From Zygnema cylindricum (taxonomy: Eukaryota; Streptophyta; Zygnematophyceae; Zygnematales; Zygnemataceae): a stretch of 64,000 bases of DNA. Below, piece after piece: positions 10,310 through 20,497 of the stretch (positions are counted from its first letter, which is position 1; every line of letters starts with the position of its first letter). Under the pieces are notes generated by a model that did not search any database, was not told the DNA's origin, and saw only the letters and a list, made by a program, of their open reading frames with translations. Location: NCBI GenBank assembly GCA_037447655.1, contig JBBHKE010002140.1, forward strand, positions 1-64,000, given 5' to 3'. Position numbers and translations under genes: made by a program.

Positions 10310-11264
10310 CTCCCCCGAAAATTTAGTTTTGTGCATCCATTATGCCACATCATCAGCTGTCACACTTCATGGAACTACATCATCAGCTGTCATCAATGTC
10401 ACCTTCAGCTGCCTCCTCCATTTGAATCCGCCAAATGCCTCCGCCAGAATTTTCCCACTTGTTCCACCATCGCTTCCGCTTCCTCCACATACCATCCAGA
10501 TTTCATAATACATAATATATATATATTTCATTTTCCGATTACAACAAAATAATTCCTTCCAATATCTAAATCCAGATTTACATTCCCAAAATTCTATCAC
10601 AAATCAACTAAATAATTAAAGCCAAAAGATCACACTAACAAAATATCCCCACTTAAATAACTTATACCTTAACTAAAACAAATATAGATTTCAATATTTT
10701 TCTTTTCATAAACTATCAAATCCCAAAATTTCCAATAAAAATTCATATACAAAATAGTATTTTCCAAAAATTCTAATAATGTCACATTTCGCAAAAATTT
10801 CCAACAACTCAAAATCTACATTACAAATCCAATTTTCAACAATCATCGATCCACAAAATTTGGATCTCTCCACCACATGTCACAACTCCACCTTCCGGAT
10901 CTCTCTCCCCAAAACGTCGAATCTCCACCTTCCACATCTCTCCATCAAACGTCAAATCTCCACATTTCGAAATGCTTCTTCAAAAATAAACATGTATTTT
11001 TCCAAAAATAAAATATCATTTCTCAAAATAAATCATTTTCATTGAGGGTAGACATTTCGGCACTGTCACTAAGTTAACCCTTGGGGCGATGCAAGATTAA
11101 ACTCGGCACATACCAACACTATGATAAGGCCGATCTCATGGGTACACAGCCACCATTACTGCAATACAACCAGCAAGAACAAAATTAACCCGCTACAATG
11201 CGTGTGACACAATCCTATCTCGACTTAACCTAACATATGATAGATGGGGCGTGGGCCCATAACC
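10310..11264 (-). other. RLX-3 internal region, non-coding
   Basis: 955 bp with no gag or pol motif. It has a direct repeat CATCATCAGCTGTCA (about 10348-10392), an A/C-rich centre and, at the right end, the primer site. It presumably holds packaging signals used by a partner element. Confidence 0.75.
11250..11264 (-). other. Primer-binding site of RLX-3
   Basis: On the minus strand GGTTATGGGCCCACG, 14 of 15 bases of the half-initiator-tRNA site seen in RLC-1 and RLC-2. This suggests its helper is one of these copia families. Confidence 0.8.
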
Positions 11265-12618
11265 TGTTGTTCTTTGGTCTAAAATAGACCGCAGAAGCCA
11301 CCCAAACTATCATGCAAGAAGCTAAGCGAAGCTAGGCCAATGAACAATCATTTGAAATGCATCCTCCATTTAACATACAACAACATTTAGGGTTTCATGG
11401 AATAATCAACATAAATAAACCCTATGACAACATCTAAGGTTTGATGGAATTATCAACATAAGCAAACCCTAGGACAAATGCATAAATAATGCATATCAAA
11501 CAACCATAAAATAACATAAATAAATAATAACAAAAAGAGTGCAATCTCACATAAACATTAGATAAACAAAGGTATATCAATAAACATATTACTCAAATGC
11601 ATGACCTAATCGGCAACCCTAAAAGTCTACATCTTCGGTCCCCACTTTACTAACCAGCATTGATTAATTATTCTAATGAAGCTCAAATCTATATATACAC
11701 TTGTGAGCTGTTAACAAATCACTAAGTGTCAAAATAACCAACGTAAATTACGTAACTGTCATTAAATCAAACTAATCGTAAGCGTACACCTGAAAGTCAA
11801 GCAATCGTAAGCGTACACTTGTCTGCAAATACGACACATAAATTAAAGTGTCGGTATCCTCATTAATCACGTAAAATATAACTATTTTAATCAACACTAA
11901 ATCATTAATTCAAATAAGACAAAACATTGATGCTTCAAATATTTACACCGACGCATCCAAAAATCCGCGTCATAAGTGACAACTTGCTTAGTCACTTGTC
12001 GATAAGTCCACGTAGTGAACCGACATCGCATATGTACGGTCCACTAGATAATGTGTCATAAAAACAACGTGGTCCCTTAAAAATATCGGCGGACGCCGTC
12101 CGCCCTCCACGTGTACCTCGAACAACTTGCCGAAATCAAGTCGTACGATCCAAATCCTGTCCGTACCGAAATCACGTACTTCGTCATAAATGCGCCTTGT
12201 CGCATTTAAGGTACACGTCATTTTCGATAAATGCATGTCGCAATAAGCGACAACTTAAAGTACACCTGTCAAATACGACGCTCCGTACCGGCGGCGTCCC
12301 ATGTAATAAATTTCATCTGTCGCATTATGTTTCGTACGTGCGACGTACTATTTTACGATTTTACATACTTCGAATATCATACATCGGATCGTTTCGCGAT
12401 CCGCCGTCCATTTCACTTTTGTATTCCGTATTATTCGTACGCTTCTTTGCGTCACTCAATTTTGTAATTTACGTCACTTTAAATTCATTCGTACAATTAC
12501 CCCCCAATCCATAAATCCTTTCGAACCACCACAGTATATCACGTAGATGTATACGCACGAAACGTCGCGTGCGTACCAAATTTCATGTACGCACGAAACT
12601 AAATCTTCAAAAACAACA
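11265..12618 (-). repeat. 5' LTR of RLX-3
   Basis: 1354 bp, almost identical to 8956-10309 (single-base differences such as that near 12067 and 12349). Confidence 0.9.
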
Positions 12619-12755
12619 ACCTGTTCATCAAATGCACTGTTTAAAATACGAGAATATTTTTCTTGAATCTTATGAAAAGAAAAGGAAAAAAAAAAGGATG
12701 TTTGAATATTTGTTTGTAGGAGTTGAAAGGAAAATATACTAGAAAATAAGGGGAG

Positions 12756-13875
12756 TGTTGATATTTGAGTATTTTCTAGGTCTATTAAGATAGAAAAAGA
12801 GCAGTGACAGCTTGCCTTTAACTCCCCTCTCCAAGCCCCCACACTTGTCGTAGTAACTGAAGGCTGGATTCGGAGCTAGAGCCATGGTTGCCTAAGCTCA
12901 CTAGAGAAGACAGGGGTTGATTTAGGTAGATGTACCAAAAGGTATTTGACGGACCCAGGAATTGATCTTGATATCTGTTGTCTGTCAAGTCACATGTAGC
13001 CAGTAGCTTTGTCCGTTTAGTCTAGGACTAGTGCTAAGGTATACTAGGTTTGATATATATATAAAAATGGACTCGTAGGATTTTCCATTTAACTGGATTA
13101 CGGTATATTGGACATAGAAACATTTGTACCATTAGTACTGGACGAAACAAATAGTACGGACATTTGTTTCGACGGTCCGTATAAAATACGGATATCAATC
13201 GGACGGCCGTGGTTAGCGCCGGCTTCGCGCAAAGGACAATTTGGCTGTTTGCAAACTTCGCCACTCCGGATGACACGTGGCAACATCATACGGGTTTACG
13301 GAATTTGTGGAACGGAAGACAACCAATCCGGATCTAACAAATGTCGCATTATGGCGACGTCGTACACTATCCGTACATAAAGTACACCGGCACGGTACAA
13401 TGTTGTGATTGGTCAGTACCTCAGTAATAGAGGGTTTAGAGAGGGGTTTAGGACTTATAATATTTTGGGTAGGTAGCCGCCTCTCCTAGAGAGCATCTTG
13501 TATAAAAGGCAAACTTTGGCCAACCATATCTATCAACTCATTTGACCAAATTCAGTGATTCTTTTTGCTGCAGACTCATAAGAGTCCATGCAACACATGA
13601 ATGTAGTCGATCAGAGTTTTTGCCTGCCTGAGTGGCTGCATTTCTAAGGGAAAGTCAATGTGGGTGAATATATCCAAATCATTTATTCTAACTTTGCATT
13701 CAGTGGTGGAACTGAGCACACAAAAAGTCTTGTTTCACAAGGGTGAACCTTTAATGGGGTTTTGATTGTCAAGGGGTCAATCATTTCGGTTTATATAAAC
13801 TTGGAGCCGGCACTATCTAGATTAGCTTCTTTTGATCTGCAAATTCTGTGTGGCAATGGAGCCTATAGAATTTCA
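12756..13875 (+). repeat. 3' LTR of RLC-2
   Basis: Begins TGTTGATATTTG after the purine tract, ends GAATTTCA at 13875 followed by CACAA. It holds a perfect inverted repeat CGAAACAAAT...ATTTGTTTCG (13143-13171). Confidence 0.9.
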
Positions 13876-13880
13876 CACAA

Positions 13881-15460
13881 AGCTTCTTCATTTCCCTCAA
13901 CGTATCAAAATGCACATGCCCCAACCGCTTATGCCAAATCATCAAGCTCAGGACACCACCATAGTAATCACTTTTCTTTTCATTACTCAGGTTAAGCCTA
14001 AACATTCCTTGGCTACCCTTATCTGCTGTGAAGTAGACTTCATATCCATACTTAGCTATAAAGACCCCCTTTGTAGTGAAGGTATCAAAATCCTTGTCAT
14101 CTAATATAGAAGTAGACACAAGATTTTTACTCAAATAAAGAATGTAGAGTACATCTCAAAAAGTGAGTATAGAAGTCTTACCCTCCACTAAGACTTTCAG
14201 ATCAACCGAGCCCATTAGATCTTTAGTAACTACTCTCCCATCCCCAAACTCTATTTCTACAGTAAGGATGTTTCTTAGCTTAGTGAAGAGGTGCCTGTCA
14301 CAACACATATGCATGGATGCACCTGAATCGATGATACATCCTTCCTGTGGAGCTTCCCGAATGGCTCCTAGAGCACACTTCTGTTTCCGAGGGATCTCCT
14401 TCTCCTCTAGATTCTCGTCGAGAAGAAGCTCACCATCCTCCTCCTTAGAGGATTCGTCCTCCTCGGTCTCTTCTTTTACTCGTGTGACCACAAGTGCCTT
14501 CTTCTTCCCTCTGGAAGAACCCCCTCCATGGTTTTCATGAAGCCTAAGCTCCGATAGCTTGGTGCAATCAGCTATGAAGTGTCCGGGCTTTTTGCAAAAA
14601 TGACAAAGACCCTTTGGAGGCATATGTTCTCCAGATTGGTCTTTTTCCCCCTTGAAGCTGTTCTACGGCTTCTTCGGATCCTTCCTCCACCGATCCATTT
14701 TAGCAGCTAGAGCTTGAACGCTCTTACCTCCTTTACGGATCTCAATAGTGCTCTCCTGCACGAGTATCATTTGGACCACGGTGTTCCACTTCAAAGAACT
14801 GTCATCCATTTTTTGCACTGTACACTATGTTTTCATACTCCTCAAGCAACTTCATGATGAGAGTGTTAACTTTCATCTTCATTGTGCTTGTCCATCCGGC
14901 ACTGTCCATCTCCATATACTAGCAAGAGAGATCATTACAGTAATCTAACATCTTCCCTCCTTTGGAAGTATAACTCCTTTATCTTTGCTCAGCCAGGTGG
15001 AGCTGCTAAATGGTACCAACTTTAAAGATATTCACTAAAGTTATTTACAACTCCTCGGCCTTGAAGGTGTGATGATGAGAGGTCGCCAACGCTTGAGTGA
15101 GGTGCCTTAAAATGAAATGGCTGGCATTCATGTTGGTGTACTCCCACATTTGAATATTGTTTTCCTCGGTCTTCACGACCACCGCTTCGGGTGCCGTGGC
15201 AATAGGAGTGAGAGGTGTCTCCTTTCCTTTCCCCTTTTCGAACACTTACTGTCCCCATCGTATCTTTCCTTTGTTGGAGAACATGCTGCTGCAAAGAACC
15301 TCACTCCACCAAACCATGGTGGGGTCCTCTGAGATGGACCTTTCACTTGTCCACTAACGATACCCCAGTATCGTTTTTCAGACAATGTCCCTGTCATCAT
15401 GGCTTCCCAGTAAATAAAACTAGATCTGTTGAAGATGGGCACCCTAGAGGGTGGGCCCAT
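13881..15460 (-). pseudogene. RLC-1 gag-protease region, broken
   Basis: It starts MGPPSRVPIFNRSSFIYWEAM at 15460, within the primer site. A frameshift near 15240 moves the frame, which continues GKGKETPLTPIAT and SHFILRHLTQALATS. Then comes a zinc knuckle CHFCKKPGHFIADC (about 14560-14620) and the aspartic protease site IDSGASMHMC (about 14300-14335). The block ends at the RLC-2 insertion with WHKRLGHVHFDTLREM, the integrase HHCC finger start. Protease active-site residues D-S-G are intact, but gag has stops. Confidence 0.87.
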
Positions 15461-15464
15461 AACC
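15450..15464 (-). other. Primer-binding site of RLC-1
   Basis: Minus strand GGTTATGGGCCCACC, a 15/15 match to the complement of the initiator tRNA-Met anticodon arm, immediately next to the LTR end (CA at 15465-15466). Confidence 0.82.
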
Positions 15465-16463
15465 TGTAATTTTGTGTCCTCTATTGAATCACAGAATTGT
15501 GAAAGCCTTTAGATAGCTTTTGGCTATCCCTCCTTCTATTAAGATCACTGCTACCCAAGCATACAAATGGACAATCTGACTACTTCCCTGTGTAGTCTGG
15601 ATTCCCCTGAGTCCACATCAAAAATAATCTCTGAAAATGCCCAACCAGGCGATTAATTATCAAGTGGCAAAAATGCCAATATTTATACAAGCTTGTCGGG
15701 AGAGAGGCGGCTACCTCCTCAATCCTCTAAGTCCTAAACCCCTCCCAAAACCCCTATCTACTGATGTACGAACCAATTAGAAAACTGTACAGTATATAAA
15801 GGTACTAAGGCTGATGTACTTTTTGTACGGCTTGTGTACGACAAGGCCATGGAGTGGACGTCTGTCTCCTTCAAACTCGTTCTCATGTTCTCCGAGATTT
15901 CCTCTTCTCAATGATACCTTGCCACGTGTTACCAGGTCATGTTATGTCCAAAAACCGCCAAGGCGGCCATTCAAGGATCTCGGCGATAATGTCGGCCGTC
16001 TTATCTAAACTGGCTTTAAATGCTCACCGTTCAAAAATAAATGTCCGGTACATTTGTTTCGTGCGTACTAAAAGTCTACTAGTTTCTATATCCGCACTTT
16101 GTTATTCCGTCAATCAGATTAATGATCTAGCTAATGTTCAAATAGAAATCAAACCCTATGTATCCTAACGGACTACTACGACAGAGCGGTAAGAGCTGAC
16201 GGCTATGCCTAACTCTGCAGGTTGGAAGTTCGAGTCCTGCCAAACTCAACCTTTTTGTTGAGAGTGACTTAGGTCACTCCTTAATCCTGCCTATAAAGTT
16301 GAGGCATCCATGGCTCCACCGCCCCCTCTCTCTCCTTCAGTGACTACATTAAGTATGGGGGCTAGAGAGAGAAGGTGGAGAAAGGTTGCCTGTGCTTTTC
16401 TTTTAGCTATTTTAACTAATTAAGACCTAGAAAATACCTCCCCTAAATCTAGTTATTTTAACA
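15465..16463 (-). repeat. 5' LTR of RLC-1
   Basis: 999 bp. The in-frame upstream gag ATG of the family is ATA here (mutated) but ATG in the 3' LTR. It carries a one-mismatch version of the conserved inverted repeat (16035-16059) and the antisense tRNA-like segment (about 16180-16235). Confidence 0.9.
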
Positions 16464-16468
16464 CTTAC

Positions 16469-17257
16469 TGAAGATACATGCGTTCTATAGAGTCGTCTGC
16501 GCCTAGTTTGAATTTTGGCCAATAGGCGACCAGAATCATATGCCTTGCGTTACAAAATCTACAACCTAAGGATAAAAACCCTTCCTACGCTACGTATGAA
16601 TGCGTGAGACCTCCAAGGGTCCACGACTTAAAATGGACCAATCGCGTCACCGTGCGCAGTTTGAATCTCGTTCGTTCGTCTGCATCATTTGCGGCCATAG
16701 ATGCGCGTTCGAAATTCGCGCTGGTCTTGACATATTTCCACGTTGTCGCTTCAATTCGCCAATCGTACGTACGAAAACTTAAACTTGTTTGCGTAAATTC
16801 TGGCGCCTAACGAATAGACGTACGGACCTAAATCTTGATCGCGCATTTCACCGCGCTTGACAATTTCGCGTATGCACTCCAATCTGTACGACCTGCCGCC
16901 ACCAAATCGTACTAAACTCAAATTAGTGAGGCATTGGTCAAATCCTCTTTGGGTTTGTTTCTGCTTACATGTGTAACAATGGCTCAACTCCGCAAGTCCT
17001 CCTATTGGCCCTAATGCTCCACCCGCTCGTGAAAGTGCTCATATTGGCCCTAATGCTCCACCTGCTCCTCCAAGGATAAATATCCCAGCCGGTGCAAGTG
17101 TGACGCAAAGTGGAAGTGGATTGCAGCTGAGTCATTATTCCCGTGACCTTCAACAATTAACTGATACTCCTCGCCATAACTTTAAGTTTGCGTTTCTCCC
17201 CCAGTAATCCAACTGGCTTAAGGTAAATCCTCTTTGAAATTCCAACAAAATACCACC
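16469..17257. other. Intergenic repeat remnants
   Basis: 16485-16640 resembles 27371-27530 (same order of words such as GCCTTGCGTTA and AATCTACAACCT). 16980-17155 resembles the Pro/Ala-rich module of the insertion at 3086-3773. No gene is recognised. Confidence 0.5.
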
Positions 17258-17890
17258 TGTATTATAAAATATAATAAAAAGTTAGTGGGTTATGATTAGC
17301 AAAAAATGTCGTGTACTTAAAAAAATCGATATAAATATTGAACATTGTTGATGGAAAAGGAAAAAAAAAAAAAAAATTAAGATCAAAAGTCTAAAAACAA
17401 AGACTTCACTCTCCATCAACCTCTCCCTTCCTCTCCCTCTCTCTCTCCCTCCCTCCCCCATTTCAATTGGTATCGAAGCACATTGTGCTTCAGATTCAAT
17501 GGTGTGACAAATGTAGACAGTGACCATAGGGCGACGAAAGAAATGTGTACTACTCTTTCCCATTCGCTAGCTCTTCACCCTCATTTTCGAAAATAGCATT
17601 TGGAGTTGGATATCATTTTAGCCTAGGTACAATAGTGATTTTCGGAGTGGAAGCAATGTGAAGAAGAACGATACCCCATTCTTGTCGGCCAAGCCAAGTA
17701 ACTTAAATGTTCCACCTTCTCTTGGCATGGTTTTCCGTGTGCATAGTGAGAAAAAAAGGTTGATTAGAAAAGGACTTAGATGAAGCATTACTTTCTACTC
17801 GTCCTTTCGGTCAAGATAGATTCCAAGGTGCAAGGAGTTCCGAGGATTTGCAGCTTGACTGGTACAATAAGATGATATGCTTTATCGATG
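17258..17890 (+). other. Possible remnant of a conventional copia LTR and leader
   Basis: TGGTATCGAAGC at 17468-17479 is 10/12 to the usual full-length initiator tRNA-Met primer site TGGTATCAGAGC and follows a CA dinucleotide by two bases, as in typical plant copia elements. It is preceded by an A-run (about 17350-17375) and a CT-rich tract (about 17405-17460). No second LTR or coding block is seen. Confidence 0.3.
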
Positions 17891-17894
17891 CGAG

Positions 17895-18530
17895 AATTCA
17901 AATTGAAGTATATGTACCGGACCTGATTTTGCTGTTGTTGTAGGAGTGTTGAGTAGGAGTCTAAATGCTCCCACTAAAAGGGATTTGGAGGCAACAAAAA
18001 AAGTCCTTAGATATTTGATAGGGACTAGGGATCTAGGCTTGCATTTGGTAGCACTGACATCACCATTTGGAGTGATGCCAGTTATGGGGATGTTCTTATG
18101 AGGAGGAGCACCTCTGGATATGTATTGTATGTGCGGGATAGGGCTTGTTGCTGGAGCAAGAAATAACAAAAGGTTATTGTTACGTCCACTATGGAGGCTG
18201 AACATATAACCTCTTGCTCTGTTGTAAATGAAGTGATGTGAGTCAAGTCTTTGCTGTGTGAGCCTGGTCATCTTAAAAGTGGTGTGCATAATTTTTTTTG
18301 TCATAACCAGGCAGCCATTGCCATTGCCGCCAATCCCATACACCACTTCAAAGCCAACACATGAATATTAGACTCAATTTTGTTAAAGAGAAAGTAGAAA
18401 ACAAAAATATTAATTTAGAGTAAAGACAAGACAGTGAGATGGTAGCAGATATGATGACCAAACTTGTACCCTCTCCCAAATTATTTTTTTATAGAGAGAA
18501 ATGTGGTCCCAAATTAAAAGATGACTAGAA
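17895..18530 (+). pseudogene. RLC-4 RNase H fragment
   Basis: Degenerate copia RNase H: PDFAVVVGVLSRSLNAPTKRDLEATKKVLRYLIGTRDLGLHL, then shifted frames giving WSDASYGDV, TSGYVLYVRD and QAAIAIAANP equivalents, and the terminal CREKCGPKLK-like end before 18530. Everything upstream of the RNase H domain is missing. Confidence 0.75.
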
Positions 18531-18547
18531 AATAAGGGCAGTGTAGA

Positions 18548-19485
18548 AATTAGTGGTTTTTGTTAGGTATTTTGTAGGTCTGAAAAATGTAAAATAAAAG
18601 GAAGAAAAGAAGCAGAGGCAGCCTGCCTCTAACTCCTCTCTCAATTCCCCACACTTCCCGATTCACTCAAGATTGGAGAGGGAGTTAGAGCCATGGTTGC
18701 CTAAGTTGTCTAAGGAGACAGGGACCAGTATAGGGTAAAGATACCAAAAAGGGTGGAAGGACCCGGGATCTGATCCTCGTACCTACTGTTTGTCATAGTA
18801 GCCGGTAGCCGTTAGTTCCTATCATATAAGGCTAGTGTTCGTGTTAAGACATATAGGGTTTGATAATTTTTTAAAGATGTATTTGTAGAGAATTCTATTT
18901 AACTGAGCAAATAGTCTTTAGAGCATAGACTTAGCTAAACATATAATGCAACGGAGGTACCGCAAAAAACAAATGTTTCGAACATTTGTTTTGGACGGCT
19001 AGTATTAAAAGCAGCTTTGGATCGGACGACCACAGTGCAAGCCGACATCGTGGAATGGACGCTTTGGCAATTTTAGGTCACAACCATACCAGATGACACG
19101 TGGTCGCGTCTCATTGGTTTGCGACATTTCTGCAGAGCAACAAAATAAGTCTGGATGAGACACGCGTCAACTTTTTAGCCATGTCGTACGGTGGCCGTAC
19201 AGAAAATACTCCGGCACCTGTACTTTTCTGCACTATACGATTATTTGATTGGTGCTGCACTCTAGTACTAGGAGTTTAGAGAGGGGTTTTAGGACTTAGA
19301 CAAATCCTTAGGTTGCCGCCTCTCTCCCACAGAGCACTTGTATAAGTAGGTCATCTTTGACCATTCATAACTAACTGCTCAGGGGAGCAAATTGTTTGAT
19401 TCTTTTGCGACAAACTCGAAGGAGTCTTACCTTCACTAGGTGAAATCAATTCAATCTATTGTCTGTCACGGTGGCAGCTAGTAAA
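18548..19485 (+). repeat. RLC-4 3' LTR, interrupted by RLC-5
   Basis: Starts TGTAGAAATTAG after the tract AATAAGGGCAG. It resembles the RLC-2 LTR throughout, including a perfect 12-bp inverted repeat AAAACAAATGTT/AACATTTGTTTT at 18966-18992. It is cut at 19485 by RLC-5; its end beyond 25929 could not be placed. Confidence 0.75.
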
Positions 19486-20482
19486 TGTTGTTTTATAAAC
19501 CTTGAGTCCTCTCTATATCTTGCTGCTATGCTGCCATGCTGCGCTAAGTTTGACATCGCAGCTAGAAACCTTGAGCACTCTACACTTGTTGTTGTGCTGC
19601 TATGCTGCTCTGATCTGACATCGCAGCTGCGCTGCTCTAATATCACAGCTGCGCTGACAGATCATAGCAGTCATAGCAGACGTAGCACAGTCATAGCAGC
19701 TATAGTAGTCTGCGCAAGAAAGGTGTTCTGAATATGAGTCAGTTTGTGTGAAGATAAATTGACGGGGACATGATTTAGTGAGTATGTAACTCGAAAGGGA
19801 GTACACAGATTCGGTGCACTTCATGCACACGTGTCGGTCCGTGAGAAAGTCAAGTTTGGTTATTCACAAAAGGTACAGTTACATTTGAGGACCAAAGTTA
19901 CACGTGGAGGTTCATCTTTGGTGATGAAAGAAAACGCGGAAAGCGGACGAAGTCCGCCGTCATTTTTGAAGAGAAGTATAAACTGTACCGTCATTTCAGC
20001 GGACGAACTTTAACCGCGTACTATTTCATTTCTAGCGGCTGTTTGATTGGTGTAAATAATTATGTGCATTCGACAGTGAGATTTTGTTAATGAAGAAATA
20101 GTGTACCAACTGACCACGCTAGTTGTAGTACGATGTGATCAACTGTAGGCTCACTTGTATATATAGGACATAGATTACTTTAGGAAAAGTAGGATTGTTG
20201 TGTAGGAAAACTGCGAAGCAGTTTCTGGGTGTGTTTGAATTATAAGATCATTGTGATCTTTTGGCAAAACTTTGTGAAATTCTGCATGTGGTTTCTTTGG
20301 TGTATGTTTTATATTTTGGCAAATTTGCAAACCTAGGGTGAGTCTGGTTTGCTTAGGGCTTCATTGTGAAGTCGGTTGTTTGTGGGATTTCGTGAGAGTT
20401 TCCTCTTTGCACAATTGATTATCATGGCAAATGCTGGTGCTTCATCATCTTCTTAAGTGGCACCAGCTACCTCAAATCAACA
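19486..20482 (+). repeat. 5' LTR of RLC-5
   Basis: TG...CA ends. The first 250 bp are rich in GCTGC/CAGCTG words. TATA box TATATATAGG at 20158-20167. The last 59 bp encode the gag N-terminus from ATG 20424; here TCA has become TAA (20454-20456), while the 3' LTR copy is open. Confidence 0.92.
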
Positions 20483-20497
20483 AGTCAAGGGCCCTCC
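20483..20497 (+). other. Primer-binding site of RLC-5 (diverged)
   Basis: AGTCAAGGGCCCTCC after the LTR matches 11 of 15 bases of the site in RLC-1 and RLC-2, with the GGGCCC core intact. Translated in the gag frame it gives V-K-G-P-P where others have V-M-G-P-P. Confidence 0.6.

Larger units (their letters stand above)
8956..12618 (-). mobile_element. RLX-3: young non-autonomous LTR element (LARD-like), innermost of the nest
   Basis: Two 1354-bp LTRs (8956-10309 and 11265-12618) differ at only a few bases and are flanked by ACCTG (8951-8955 and 12619-12623). Minus orientation follows from the primer site at 11250-11264 and the purine tract CGGGGGAG next to 10309. The internal region (10310-11264, 955 bp) has no gag or pol. 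It must have been mobilised in trans. Near-identical LTRs mean it inserted recently compared with its hosts. Confidence 0.92.
6087..13875 (+). mobile_element. RLC-2: copia deletion derivative nested in RLC-1
   Basis: LTRs at 6087-7217 (1131 bp) and 12756-13875 (1120 bp) are flanked by target duplication CACAA (6082-6086 and 13876-13880). Removing the element rejoins the RLC-1 integrase frame. Primer site at 7218-7232; purine tract AAGGGGAG ends at 12755. Apart from RLX-3 the internal region is only about 1.9 kb: gag and zinc knuckle are recognisable, but protease, integrase and most of RT are deleted. LTRs differ at about one site in ten by eye. Confidence 0.93.
1637..16463 (-). mobile_element. 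RLC-1: Ty1/copia retrotransposon, outer element of a three-level nest
   Basis: LTRs of 998 and 999 bp lie at 1637-2634 and 15465-16463 and are flanked by an identical 5-bp target duplication, CTTAC (1632-1636 and 16464-16468). On the minus strand the order is 5' LTR, primer site, gag, protease, integrase, RT, RNase H, polypurine tract (AAGGGGAG beside 2634) and 3' LTR, which is the Ty1/copia order. The element is split by RLC-2 (6087-13875, itself holding RLX-3) and by a 688-bp insertion at 3086-3773. Without these it would be about 6.3 kb, close to RLC-6. The two LTRs differ at roughly one site in ten by eye, so this is an old copy. All coding parts carry stops and frameshifts. Confidence 0.93.
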
